DNA from: Bacteroidota bacterium | GTDB lineage: Bacteria; Bacteroidota; Bacteroidia; Bacteroidales; VadinHA17 | Length of the DNA stretch: 6,553 bases | Assembly: GCA_030642585.1 (NCBI GenBank) | Contig: DAOWNN010000128.1 | Location: 1 to 6,553 of the forward strand | Reading direction: 5' to 3' | Shown here: piece after piece, positions 1-6,262 of the stretch | Layout: each line of letters opens with the position of its first letter | Numbering within the stretch: position 1 is the stretch's first letter | Position numbers and translations under genes: made by a program | Notes under the pieces: model-generated | Told to the model about the DNA's origin: nothing | The model's input: the letters and a program-made list of their open reading frames with translations, nothing else | The model's database searches: none

Positions 1-1
1 A

Positions 2-319
2 CTTAAAGGCACTTTGAAAACAATTGTTCTGAAGCTACTTTCAGAAGAAGGTAAGATGTATGGTTATGAAATAACCAGGAAAGTTGAAGAAATTACAAAG
101 GGAAAGCTCCAACTTACCTGGGGTGCCCTCTACCCTACTCTACATAAACTGGAAGCCGACGGGCACATTAGTTCAGAGGAAGTTCATATTGGCAAAAGAG
201 TTAGGAAGTACTACACACTTACTCCATCCGGCATTGAAATAATGAAGGAAAAGCTGGAGGAATTCTTTGAATATGTATCTATGATCACTAACATTCTCGA
301 TCCAGATCCTGCGTTTTGA
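2..319 (+). CDS. PadR-family transcriptional regulator (5' end outside window)
   Basis: This is a small DNA-binding repressor, of which 105 residues are visible. The reading frame is open to the left edge (L-K-G-T-L-K-T-I-V-L-K-L-L), and in PadR proteins the L-K-G-x-L segment lies some residues inside the N-terminus, so the true start is upstream; the TTG at 14 is not a credible start. The winged helix is clear: the M-Y-G-Y-E-I helix, then L-T-W-G-A-L-Y-P-T-L-H-K-L-E as recognition helix, then a wing with G-K-R-V-R-K-Y-Y-x-L-T. A C-terminal helix of about 30 residues, rich in E/K and aromatics, fits the dimerisation helix. One oddity is Trp where the family usually has Glu before G-A-L-Y-P. 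The stop codon is followed after one base by the ATG of the next gene, so the two are very likely co-transcribed. PadR proteins typically repress neighbouring membrane or transport genes; the ligand is unknown. Confidence 0.93.
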   Translation, partial: LKGTLKTIVLKLLSEEGKMYGYEITRKVEEITKGKLQLTWGALYPTLHKLEADGHISSEEVHIGKRVRKYYTLTPSGIEIMKEKLEEFFEYVSMITNILDPDPAF

Positions 320-320
320 G

Positions 321-635
321 ATGGTTGAACTAAACAATAAACAAGTTGAATTAATCTCAGGAGAGATTGATAAACGGGGTTTGACTTATACTTTGCTAAA
401 AATCGAACTCCTTGATCACCTCTGCTGTGAAATAGAAAATCAGATGGAAGAAGGTCTTTCTTTCAAAAAATCATTTGATTCAATTCTAAAATCAATAGCA
501 CCTGAACGTATTGTTGAAATACAGGAAGAAACTCTTTTATTAATAAACACAAAATACAGAATCATGAAAAAATTAATGTATGTATGTATTGGGAATTATT
601 TCTCCAATCCTGATTATTGCAGGAACATTTTTTAA
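321..635 (+). CDS. HAAS-like N-terminal domain: 5' piece of a frameshifted PadR-partner gene
   Basis: This piece begins one base after the PadR stop and encodes 104 residues. Residues 1-80 are soluble and helical. The part L-L-K-I-E-L-L-D-H-L-C-C-E-I followed by E-E-G-L-S-F-K-K-S-F resembles the HAAS domain that is commonly encoded beside PadR regulators (a leucine-rich helix, then a G-x-S-xx-x-A-like helix). From about residue 88 (M-Y-V-C-I-G-N-Y-F) the frame leaves the expected membrane segment and stops at 635. Dropping one ATGT unit at 576-587 makes M-Y-V run directly into L-G-I-I-S-P in the next frame, giving a single 229-residue protein (321-1014). I therefore read 321-635 and 580-1014 as two halves of one gene. 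The last ~16 residues here are out-of-frame. Whether the break is real, switchable or a sequencing error cannot be told from one sequence. Confidence 0.7.
   Translation: MVELNNKQVELISGEIDKRGLTYTLLKIELLDHLCCEIENQMEEGLSFKKSFDSILKSIAPERIVEIQEETLLLINTKYRIMKKLMYVCIGNYFSNPDYCRNIF
576..587 (+). repeat. ATGT x3 microsatellite at the frameshift point
   Basis: Three tandem ATGT units are followed by AT. With three copies the upstream reading frame runs to a stop at 635. With two copies (or five) it would fuse to the downstream membrane module. The expected membrane protein continues exactly across the repeat, so gain of one unit is the simplest explanation for the split. Confidence 0.8.
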
Positions 636-1014
636 AATCAATCATTGGCCAGGGGCAGCCATACTTTTGACTCTGGGACTTGCCTCATTGGCCCTGTTCT
701 TTTTACCGGTATTCATTATGGTTAAGATCCGTGATACTCGCAAAAAAGAGCTAAAAGTAAATTACCCACTTTATATAAGTGGAATGATTGCCGGAATAGC
801 ATTTCTGTTAGGATCGCTATTTAAAATATTGCATTGGCCGGGAGCTGGTATCATGGCTTATGGCAGCCTGATTATAATGGTACTGCTATTTCTTCCCCAG
901 TTCATATACCATATTATAAAAGATAAAGAAAACAGGGATAATAATTTCTTATTTCTCATTGCTCTCCTGGTATTTCTATCAATTATAATTCTCTTATTTT
1001 TCTTAAAAGGCTAA
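580..1014 (+). CDS. GldL-like multi-helix membrane module: 3' piece of the same frameshifted gene
   Basis: These 144 residues form about five membrane helices (roughly 4-20, 26-49, 65-82, 88-112 and 122-142). The body is an internal duplication: two copies of helix, F-K-I-x-H-W-P-G-A, helix, F-L-P-x-F-I and a basic tail. The motif occurs at about residues 18-26 (F-K-I-N-H-W-P-G-A) and 81-89 (F-K-I-L-H-W-P-G-A). It is the signature seen in GldL-like membrane proteins of Bacteroidota, but the protein lacks the rest of GldL and no gliding genes are nearby, so GldL itself is not claimed. An ATG lies at 580 inside the ATGT repeat, so this piece could be translated separately by reinitiation. More likely it is the membrane half of the gene that starts at 321. 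Its role may be sensing or controlling an envelope process together with the PadR protein; this is inference. Confidence 0.75.
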   Translation: MYVLGIISPILIIAGTFFKINHWPGAAILLTLGLASLALFFLPVFIMVKIRDTRKKELKVNYPLYISGMIAGIAFLLGSLFKILHWPGAGIMAYGSLIIMVLLFLPQFIYHIIKDKENRDNNFLFLIALLVFLSIIILLFFLKG

Positions 1015-1023
1015 TAACAGAAA

Positions 1024-1050
1024 ATAGTTCAGGTTTAAAACCCTGACTAT
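1024..1050 (+). terminator. Hairpin just after the membrane-module gene, possible terminator
   Basis: Arms ATAGTTCAGG (1024-1033) and CCTGACTAT (1042-1050) pair over nine base pairs with one bulged T, around an eight-base loop. It begins 10 bases after the stop codon at 1014. No T-run follows on the + strand, so a simple Rho-independent terminator is uncertain; it may instead protect the transcript end. Confidence 0.35.
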
Positions 1051-1115
1051 GAATGTAAGGATTATAAACAGCACCATGCTGCCATGCCTGCAAGTGAGAA
1101 GCATCTTTATTAAGA

Positions 1116-1165
1116 GTTTGACGAACTTTCCCCCAGTAGGGGCTTTGCCCTCGAGTGTTCGAAAC
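1116..1165. repeat. Nested hairpin element inside the ATPase-like remnant
   Basis: The outer arms GTTTGACGAAC (1116-1126) and GTTCGAAAC (1157-1165) pair with a two-base bulge. Inside lie two alternative small stems, CCCC-AGTA-GGGG (1131-1142) and GGGC-TTT-GCCC (1140-1150). Its position between the two recognisable family blocks suggests that a small palindromic element entered the old gene, but a chance arrangement remains possible. Confidence 0.35.
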
Positions 1166-1283
1166 AAACAAACCAGCAATATGTTTTCTATGTATATTAA
1201 TCTGAACTACCGATAAAAATGCTGATCCAATATCGATTCCAATAATACTTTTTGCTTTTCTGTCCATTTCTATTCTTGCTTAT

Positions 1284-1313
1284 GGAGATTTAGTCAAATT
1301 TCTAAAAATCTCC
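1284..1313. repeat. Inverted repeat GGAGATTT / AAATCTCC
   Basis: Perfect 8-base arms at 1284-1291 and 1306-1313 flank a 14-base AT-rich loop. It lies about 17 bases upstream of the minus-strand ATG at 1267. It could have been an operator for that remnant gene or simply part of a dispersed repeat; nothing in the sequence decides. Confidence 0.3.
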
Positions 1314-1392
1314 AAGTCGCAAAACTTAAATTCAGAGAAAAATATTCGGGAATAATCATTTAGAGTAAACCTGTTTTTGGACGAGACACAAC

Positions 1393-1500
1393 ATTCCATT
1401 ATTCCATTATTTCATTTGTACATTCGTCTTCCATTCGTGCATCAGTGGCATTCTTCATTCTTTGCGGTTCTCGCGTCTTCTTTGCGCCCCTTTGCGTATC
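1393..1500. repeat. Low-complexity intergenic block with ATTCCATT, CATTCGT and CTTTGCG words
   Basis: A tandem ATTCCATT pair (1393-1408) is followed by CATTCGT at 1421 and 1432, then GTGCATCAGTGGCA, then CTTTGCG at 1460, 1480 and 1490. Read on the minus strand it gives the CGCAAAG and ACGAATG words that I recall from untranslated regions of several Bacteroidota and other genomes. The origin of such blocks is not established as far as I know. The frame through it has low-complexity composition and is not a gene. Confidence 0.55.
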
Positions 1501-1666
1501 AATTCTATTTTCAAGCTTCATTTTTCATCCTTCAACCTTTCTTCCACTTAGTTACTCGCACCCACGATTGTCTAGCTTGCCATTCTAAACTCCTGGCAAA
1601 AATGTTAGTTATTAAGCTACTCCAAAAGCAGTTGAAATTGCCACCTCTTAAAAGCTGCTTGTGAGC

Positions 1667-1690
1667 TTTGATCCCCTATCGGGGCTCAAA
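1667..1690. terminator. Strong hairpin TTTGATCCCC-TATC-GGGGCTCAAA
   Basis: Ten-base arms with one mismatch close a TATC loop, making a GC-rich stem. No T-run follows on either side beyond the arm itself, so it may be a terminator relic, a transcript-stabilising stem or a small palindromic repeat. It lies 168 bases upstream of the permease start. Confidence 0.4.
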
Positions 1691-1781
1691 GGTTCCTCTC
1701 TTCTGTTCGTTTGTGAACAACACTGTGTGCGATTCCGGGACACATGGCTCAAATAAATATTATGCAGCTTCAGCTATATCC

Positions 1782-1810
1782 TTGAAGTTGTGACATATAA
1801 GCTATGTTGG
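1782..1810 (+). promoter_or_regulatory. Weak candidate Bacteroidota promoter for the ABC permease
   Basis: TTG (1782-1784) and TATGTTGG (1803-1810), separated by 18 bases, resemble the TTG / TAnnTTTG pair of the main Bacteroidota sigma factor, with one mismatch in the -7 box. The downstream ATG at 1858 is at a normal leader distance. The match is imperfect and AT-rich DNA gives such hits by chance. Confidence 0.2.
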
Positions 1811-1857
1811 CATAAGAATTGACAGTCTTATATCAGTTAGAAAACAGGGAAGATTGC

Positions 1858-4281
1858 ATGCTTACCAATTATATTAAACTTGCTTTCCGCAATATCACAC
1901 GATATCGTGGCTATTCAATGATCAATATCATTGGTTTATCCATTGGTATGGCCGGGGTACTCCTTATATTTCTATATGTTGGTAATGAATTAAGTTATGA
2001 CCGTTTTCATGACTCTGCCGGGAATATTTATCGTATGGGTGTAAGTGGGCAATTGGGAGAAATGGAAATCAAGGGATCTACGTCTCCAGCTCCCCTGGCT
2101 CTTGCTTTAATGGAGGAATTTGATGAAATAATTTTTGCCACAAAAATACTTGAAGGTATTAATACAGTAATTTGGTATCAGGATAAAAGTTTTTTTGAAA
2201 CCAGTTACCTTTATGCTGACACCAATTTTTTCAAGGTATTTAGCTTTCCTCTACTTGCCGGAGATCCTGAAACTGCATTGAGCAAGCCTTATTCTATGGT
2301 AATTAGCCGCTCTACTGCAAAAAAATATTTTGGCAATAAAAATCCTATAGGTGAGATCCTGCACGAAGCAGATGGAAGTGATTACACTATTACAGCTGTG
2401 GCAGAAGATGTACCTGAAAATTCACATTTCCATTTTGATTTTCTCGCCTCAATTAACACCTACAAGTGGACTTCAAATAACAATTGGCTCCTGGACCAAT
2501 ATTATACATACATCCTGTTGGAGAAAGGTGCTTCAGTAGAAAAAATGAATTCCAGGCTGGCTAAATTCTCCAGGAAATATATTAGTCCACAATTAAGCAA
2601 ACAGTTTGGTATTAATATTAATGACTGGGATAAACTGAACAAGATGGTTTCATTTTACCTGGAGCCTCTAACAAAGATTTATTTATTTTCTGAAGCTGAT
2701 CCTCAAATTGAACCCGTTTCAGATTTTCGAACAACCTATTTATTTGCTATTATTACTTTATTCATTCTAATCCAGGCTATATTAAACTTTTCAAGTCTTA
2801 CTACTGCTAATTCTTCTATGCGTGCACGGGAAATTGGGATGCGCAAGGCAATGGGATCCCAGAGGCTGCAGATTTTCTTTCAGCTTCTAACTGAATCGGT
2901 AGTATTTAGTTTTATTGCAATGGTATTTGCCCTGGTAATGGTTGAACTTTTTCTGCCAAGCTTTAATCGTATTGTAGTTAAAAATCTTTCTGTAAGCTAC
3001 TTCAAAGAATGGTTTGTAATTCCTTTACTCCTATTAACAACTGTATTCATTGGAACTTTAGCAGGAAGTTACTCTTCCTTATCAATTTCAGCATACAAAA
3101 CCACTTCAACAATGCATGGAAATCTGGTATTGGGAAATCGAAACTTATGGTTCCGAACAGGACTTGTTGTATTTCAGCTCTTTATTGCTGTGTTTGTTAT
3201 TTCCGGCACTTTGGTAATGTATTCTCATATAAATTATATCTCGAACAAAGACCCGGGGTTTGATAAGGAAAATGTACTTGTAATTGATAGGGCCTACGGT
3301 CTCGAAAAAGGCATATTTGAGTTTCAAAAGAAACTGGAATCAAATCCGAATATTCAACATGTTAGCATTAGCTCTACTGTTCCCTGTATGGATGACTGGA
3401 TGGGTCTGGTTATGAGAAAAGAAGATGCCAATCGTGAAGATCTCATACATTTTAAACGCCTTATTGGAGACCAAAATATGCTTGAAACCTTTGGTTTTGA
3501 AGCCATAAAAGGAGAGTTTTTTCCAGATAATTCATCTGAAAGTAACTATCAGATTGTAATTAATGAAACTGCAGCCGAAAACCTCGGCTATGAAAATCCT
3601 GTCGGAAAAAAACTAATTATTCCGGGAAATTCATATGGTAAAGAATGGTCTTTTGAAATAGTTGCAGTGCTTAAGGATTTTCACATGAGCAATATGAATG
3701 AAAAAATTGAAAACCTGGCAATTTTTAATACACGGGAATTCTTTCCCAGGTATGTATCTCTGAAGTTTAGTTCAGGTAATCAGCAGAGTGTACTTTCATT
3801 TGTGGAAGAAACCTGGAAAGATTACGCGATAAATCAACCTTTTGAATTTTTCTTTCTTGAAGATAGTTTTAGTGAGATGCAATTTTCCGAAAAGAAGACT
3901 GCCAGCATTTTTTCAATATTCTCCTTCATCGCGTTATTTATTGCTGGAATAGGCGTTATAAGCCTGGCCTTCTTTTCAACGGAAAACAGAACTCGCGAAA
4001 TTGGGATCAGAAAAACCATGGGTTCTTCTTCCTGCCAGTTAATCCAACTCTTCCTCCGTGATTTCGGCAAGTGGGTACTGATCGCCATCCTTTTAGCATG
4101 GCCTGCAGCCTTTATCTTTATGAAAACGTGGCTGTATAACTTTCCGTACCATAGCAACTTCCCATTCTGGTCACTGATAGTAGCAGGCATCTTTGTAACT
4201 CTTTTAACTTTCGTCAGCGTAGCATACCAAACTTCTAAAGCCACTCTGGGAAACCCGGTCAAGGCTATTCGACATGAATAA
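1858..4281 (+). CDS. ABC transporter permease, MacB/FtsX type with duplicated core
   Basis: This is an 807-residue inner-membrane protein with two halves of the MacB_PCD plus FtsX design. TM1 is at about 21-42, followed by a large periplasmic domain to about 290. The first FtsX block has TM helices near 291-316, 344-366 and 384-408, with cytoplasmic R-E-I-G-M-R-K-A-M-G-S at about 324-335. TM5 is near 434-458, followed by a second periplasmic domain to about 680. The second FtsX block has helices near 681-706, 738-759 and 770-792, with R-E-I-G-I-R-K-T-M-G-S at about 713-723. The two R-E-I-G-x-R-K loops are where the family contacts its ATPase. The chain ends N-P-V-K-A-I-R-H-E, typical of the family, so it is full length. 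The start is ATG 1858, which gives M-L-T-N-Y-I-K-L-A-F-R-N as in relatives; the frame extends upstream to TTG 1819 without family resemblance. Such permeases usually act in export or envelope mechanotransmission rather than import. The substrate is unknown, and no complete ATPase gene is in view. Confidence 0.95.
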   Translation: MLTNYIKLAFRNITRYRGYSMINIIGLSIGMAGVLLIFLYVGNELSYDRFHDSAGNIYRMGVSGQLGEMEIKGSTSPAPLALALMEEFDEIIFATKILEGINTVIWYQDKSFFETSYLYADTNFFKVFSFPLLAGDPETALSKPYSMVISRSTAKKYFGNKNPIGEILHEADGSDYTITAVAEDVPENSHFHFDFLASINTYKWTSNNNWLLDQYYTYILLEKGASVEKMNSRLAKFSRKYISPQLSKQFGININDWDKLNKMVSFYLEPLTKIYLFSEADPQIEPVSDFRTTYLFAIITLFILIQAILNFSSLTTANSSMRAREIGMRKAMGSQRLQIFFQLLTESVVFSFIAMVFALVMVELFLPSFNRIVVKNLSVSYFKEWFVIPLLLLTTVFIGTLAGSYSSLSISAYKTTSTMHGNLVLGNRNLWFRTGLVVFQLFIAVFVISGTLVMYSHINYISNKDPGFDKENVLVIDRAYGLEKGIFEFQKKLESNPNIQHVSISSTVPCMDDWMGLVMRKEDANREDLIHFKRLIGDQNMLETFGFEAIKGEFFPDNSSESNYQIVINETAAENLGYENPVGKKLIIPGNSYGKEWSFEIVAVLKDFHMSNMNEKIENLAIFNTREFFPRYVSLKFSSGNQQSVLSFVEETWKDYAINQPFEFFFLEDSFSEMQFSEKKTASIFSIFSFIALFIAGIGVISLAFFSTENRTREIGIRKTMGSSSCQLIQLFLRDFGKWVLIAILLAWPAAFIFMKTWLYNFPYHSNFPFWSLIVAGIFVTLLTFVSVAYQTSKATLGNPVKAIRHE

Positions 4282-4292
4282 TACAATGTTGC

Positions 4293-4326
4293 AGCTTGTA
4301 ACCACACTCTAAATGGGGTTATGACT
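4293..4326 (+). repeat. REP-like unit 1 (cluster A)
   Basis: This 34-base imperfect palindrome has left arm CTTGTAACC, loop region with CTCTAAAT, and right arm GGTTATGAC. It is the most diverged left arm of the five units. It starts 12 bases after the permease stop codon, so it lies in the 3' untranslated part of that transcript. Confidence 0.85.
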
Positions 4327-4337
4327 AAACAAAACGC

Positions 4338-4371
4338 AGGTCGTAACCACACTCTAAATGGGGTTGCGACT
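4338..4371 (+). repeat. REP-like unit 2 (cluster A)
   Basis: Arms GTCGTAACC and GGTTGCGAC form a nine-pair stem with one G·T wobble around a loop holding CTCTAAAT. It begins exactly 45 bases after unit 1, with the spacer AAACAAAACGC between them. Confidence 0.87.
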
Positions 4372-4382
4372 TATCAAAACGC

Positions 4383-4416
4383 AGATCGTAACCACACTCC
4401 AGGTGGGGTTGCGACT
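4383..4416 (+). repeat. REP-like unit 3 (cluster A)
   Basis: The same arms appear (ATCGTAACC / GGTTGCGAC), but the loop carries CTCCAGGT in place of CTCTAAAT. It begins exactly 45 bases after unit 2, with the spacer TATCAAAACGC, which shares its last eight bases with the previous spacer. Confidence 0.87.
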
Positions 4417-4453
4417 TCCATTCATTCTTTCTTACTAAATAGTACCTGGCTCA

Positions 4454-4484
4454 TTGCAATTCCCAAATTGATTTTCTACATTTA
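4454..4484 (+). promoter_or_regulatory. Candidate promoter for the C69 dipeptidase gene
   Basis: TTG (4454-4456), a 20-base gap and TACATTTA (4477-4484) match the Bacteroidota -33/-7 pattern TTG / TAnnTTTG except for the last -7 base. It would give an A/T-rich leader of about 45 bases before ATG 4538. It lies after the REP cluster, which supports the dipeptidase being its own transcription unit. Confidence 0.35.
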
Positions 4485-4537
4485 TTCCTTCAATAAATAA
4501 GGCAGATCTTACTTTTCTAACTATAAATCAATAAAAA

Positions 4538-6169
4538 ATGAATCCTTCCACTTTCTTTAAATCTCTAATTACCCTGTCTACATTTTTATTCTTACTACCC
4601 GGAATATCATTTGCACAGGAAGACGAAACCGGCTACACTGAAAGTTGTACCAGTATCATGGTCGGAAAAAAAGCCAGTACAGATGGCTCTGTAATGACCA
4701 GTCATACCTGTGATGCATATTATCGTACCTGGCTGGATTTTGTTCCTTCAAAGCAGTACGAACCTGGTGACATGCATCCTGTAAAATGGGGAACTATGCA
4801 TACCAGTTCTGCCTGGAGCGAGGAGAATGTTGAAATTAAGGGAGAGATACCAGAAGTTGAGAAAACCTTTGCATATTTAAACACTGCATATCCTTGCCTG
4901 AATGAGAAACAACTAGCTATTGGAGAAACAACTTTTGGTGGCAGAAGGGAATTGAGGAACAAAAATGGTCTTTTCACAATCGAAGAACTCGAAAGAATCG
5001 CACTGCAAAGATGTACAACAGCCCGGGATGCAATCAGATTAATTGGAGAGCTGGTAAAAGAATATGGGTATGGTGATTCAGGTGAATGCATTACCATTGC
5101 TGATAAAAATGAAGTCTGGCAGCTTGAAATCATGGGAGAAGGTCCGGATAAAATTGGTTCTGTTTGGGCAGCACAACGCATACCTGACGATCATGTGGGA
5201 ATATCTGCAAACATCTGTAGAATTGCAGAAATTGATTTGAATAATAAGGATTATTTTATGGCTTCTGAAAACGTATTTAAAGTGGCAAAAAAGATGGGTT
5301 TCTGGGATGGAAAGGAAACATTTAAGTTCTGGGAAGCCTATGCCGGAAGAAAACCATTCAGTAGTAGGGAATATTATGTTCTCAACAGCCTTGCTCCTTC
5401 ACTTGGGCTCAAATACGAAGATGAAGAATTGCCATTTTCTGTCAAGCCTGAAAAAAAAGTAGATATTCGCGATGTAATGGAATTTTACCGTACTACCTAT
5501 GATGGCACCGAATGGGAAATGATAAAAAACCTGAAAGTATATGTGAAACGAAAGGATGAGAACGATAGTACCTATATCGATACTATAATCAGTCCTGCTG
5601 CACATCCCTGGATGGCAAGAGATAAACGAAACTTGCTAAACTCACTAGATTCAGGAATAGTGGTAAGAAACAGACCAATATCTGTTCAGTATTGTGCCTA
5701 CTCGTGGATAGTACAACTAAGAGATTGGCTTCCTGATGAAGTAGGAGGAAGACTCTGGTTCGGACTTGACGTACCTCGTGAAAGCCCCAGGATTCCAATC
5801 TATGCTGGAAATTTGAGTCTTCCCCGGAGTTTTTCAGTATGCGGACAAGATCATTTCAGCCAGGAATCTGCCATGTGGGCTTTCCGCAGGGCAAACAGGC
5901 TCGCAACAGTGAACTGGGGACAGGGAAAAGAGATTATTGAGCCCCTGGTCATGGAATTTGAAAATAAAGCCTTTGATGAAATTGATTTCATAGAAAAAAA
6001 AGCCCTCGAACTCTTACAAATAGATAAAGAAAATGCTGAAAAGGGCATTGAATCAAATCTTGGAAGGGAGTTTCTTACCAGGTATTCAAATGATTTTGCC
6101 CGGGCTGCTGTAGAACGCTGGTGGGAGCTTGGTGATGAACTGTGGGTAAAATTTAAATGGAGCTTTTAA
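4538..6169 (+). CDS. Secreted C69-family dipeptidase (PepD-like Ntn hydrolase)
   Basis: This is a 543-residue cysteine peptidase predicted to cleave dipeptides or short peptides outside the cytoplasm. Residues 1-26 form a signal peptide: a short polar start, a hydrophobic core with T-F-L-F-L-L-P-G, and likely cleavage after I-S-F-A. Cys37, in E-S-C-T-S-I-M-V-G-K-K-A-S, is the expected nucleophile; in this family it becomes N-terminal by removal of the short leader, here about 10 residues beyond the signal site. T-D-G-S-V-M-T-S-H-T follows, as in relatives. Other family marks are G-E-C-I-T-I-A-D near 180, S-A-N-I-C-R-I-A-E-I near 225, the A-Y-A-G-R-K-P-F-S-S-R-E block near 268, and H-P-W-M near 355. 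Length agrees with the secreted Bacteroidota forms (about 500-560 residues), so the gene looks complete. The ATG at 4538 sits behind an A-rich leader. REP clusters flank it on both sides. No partner gene is adjacent; a role in peptide scavenging is likely. Confidence 0.95.
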   Translation: MNPSTFFKSLITLSTFLFLLPGISFAQEDETGYTESCTSIMVGKKASTDGSVMTSHTCDAYYRTWLDFVPSKQYEPGDMHPVKWGTMHTSSAWSEENVEIKGEIPEVEKTFAYLNTAYPCLNEKQLAIGETTFGGRRELRNKNGLFTIEELERIALQRCTTARDAIRLIGELVKEYGYGDSGECITIADKNEVWQLEIMGEGPDKIGSVWAAQRIPDDHVGISANICRIAEIDLNNKDYFMASENVFKVAKKMGFWDGKETFKFWEAYAGRKPFSSREYYVLNSLAPSLGLKYEDEELPFSVKPEKKVDIRDVMEFYRTTYDGTEWEMIKNLKVYVKRKDENDSTYIDTIISPAAHPWMARDKRNLLNSLDSGIVVRNRPISVQYCAYSWIVQLRDWLPDEVGGRLWFGLDVPRESPRIPIYAGNLSLPRSFSVCGQDHFSQESAMWAFRRANRLATVNWGQGKEIIEPLVMEFENKAFDEIDFIEKKALELLQIDKENAEKGIESNLGREFLTRYSNDFARAAVERWWELGDELWVKFKWSF

Positions 6170-6172
6170 AAC

Positions 6173-6206
6173 AGGTCGTAACCACACTCTAAATAGGGTT
6201 ATGACT
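6173..6206 (+). repeat. REP-like unit 4 (cluster B)
   Basis: Arms GTCGTAACC and GGTTATGAC enclose a loop with CTCTAAAT. It begins four bases after the dipeptidase stop codon, so it directly forms the 3' end of that message. Its right arm is the ATGAC variant, shared only with unit 1. Confidence 0.87.
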
Positions 6207-6220
6207 AACACAAATAAAGT

Positions 6221-6253
6221 ACTGATAACCCGACTGAGAGTCTGGTTACCAGT
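6221..6253 (+). repeat. Long hairpin with GAG loop between REP units 4 and 5
   Basis: Fifteen-base arms (6221-6235 and 6239-6253) pair at 13 positions around a three-base GAG loop; the inner part is CCCGACT-GAG-AGTCTGG. It differs in sequence from the REP units. It could serve as the terminator of the dipeptidase gene, or be a second palindrome family inserted within the REP cluster. Confidence 0.75.
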
Positions 6254-6262
6254 TAGAGAACC

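Larger units (their letters stand above)
983..1267 (-). pseudogene. Remnant resembling the N-terminus of a BadF/BadG/BcrA/BcrD-type ATPase (acyl-CoA dehydratase activator)
   Basis: The minus-strand frame from ATG at 1267 opens with M-D-R-K-A-K-S-I-I-G-I-D-I-G-S and then S-V-V-Q-I-N. This is the phosphate-1 loop style of ASKHA ATPases, and the tone is that of BadF/BcrA proteins, which start with I-G-I-D-I-G-S. A second short match, G-K-V-R-Q-T-L-N-K, fits the following H-x-G-K-x-x-x-T-L stretch of that family. Between and after these blocks the sequence no longer looks like the family, and the frame ends after 94 codons, whereas such activators run to about 260 residues or, in the large form, over 1,000. 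The last part overlaps the 3' end of the + strand membrane gene and is probably meaningless. An intact small protein cannot be excluded, but a decayed fragment is the better reading. Confidence 0.4.
1015..1857. other. Gene-free 843-base interval with hairpins, gene debris and low-complexity words
   Basis: No intact gene is supported here. From left to right it holds a hairpin (1024-1050), a minus-strand remnant resembling a BadF/BcrA-type ATPase N-terminus (to 1267) with a nested stem structure at 1116-1165, an inverted repeat at 1284-1313, a low-complexity block (1393-1500), a strong hairpin at 1667-1690, a weak one at 1704-1719, and the upstream region of the permease gene. The mixture suggests a site where genes have decayed and mobile or repetitive DNA has accumulated. 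Confidence 0.7.

Noticed and set aside
14..16. TTG as the start of the PadR gene
   Set aside because: The frame is open to the window edge and the residues before it (L-K-G-T) belong to the family's first helix.
321..1014. Programmed ribosomal frameshifting to join the two pieces
   Set aside because: No slippery heptamer with a downstream structure is evident at the junction; the ATGT copy number explains the break more simply.
1377..1664. Plus-strand reading frame of 95 codons
   Set aside because: It runs through the low-complexity CTTTGCG/CATTCGT block, with a biased F/H/L/S composition and no recognisable domain.
1727..1743. T-arm-like GTGCGATTCCGGGACAC suggesting a tRNA
   Set aside because: No acceptor stem, anticodon arm or D arm can be formed around it; only a five-base stem is present.
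1819..1857. TTG start 13 codons upstream for the permease
   Set aside because: Relatives start at M-L-T-N-Y-I-K, which is ATG 1858; the extension has no family resemblance.
3834..4352. Minus-strand reading frame of 172 codons starting M-W-L-R-P
   Set aside because: It lies antisense to the permease 3' end, and its start is just the REP unit read backwards; the same W-L-R-P peptide appears at the other REP cluster.
4293..4416. Possible short CRISPR array (34-base repeats)
   Set aside because: The spacers are only 11 bases and nearly identical to each other, and the repeats are imperfect hairpins; this fits REP units, not CRISPR.
4720..5181. Minus-strand reading frame of 153 codons inside the dipeptidase gene
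   Set aside because: It is antisense to a well-supported C69 gene and has no domain signal.
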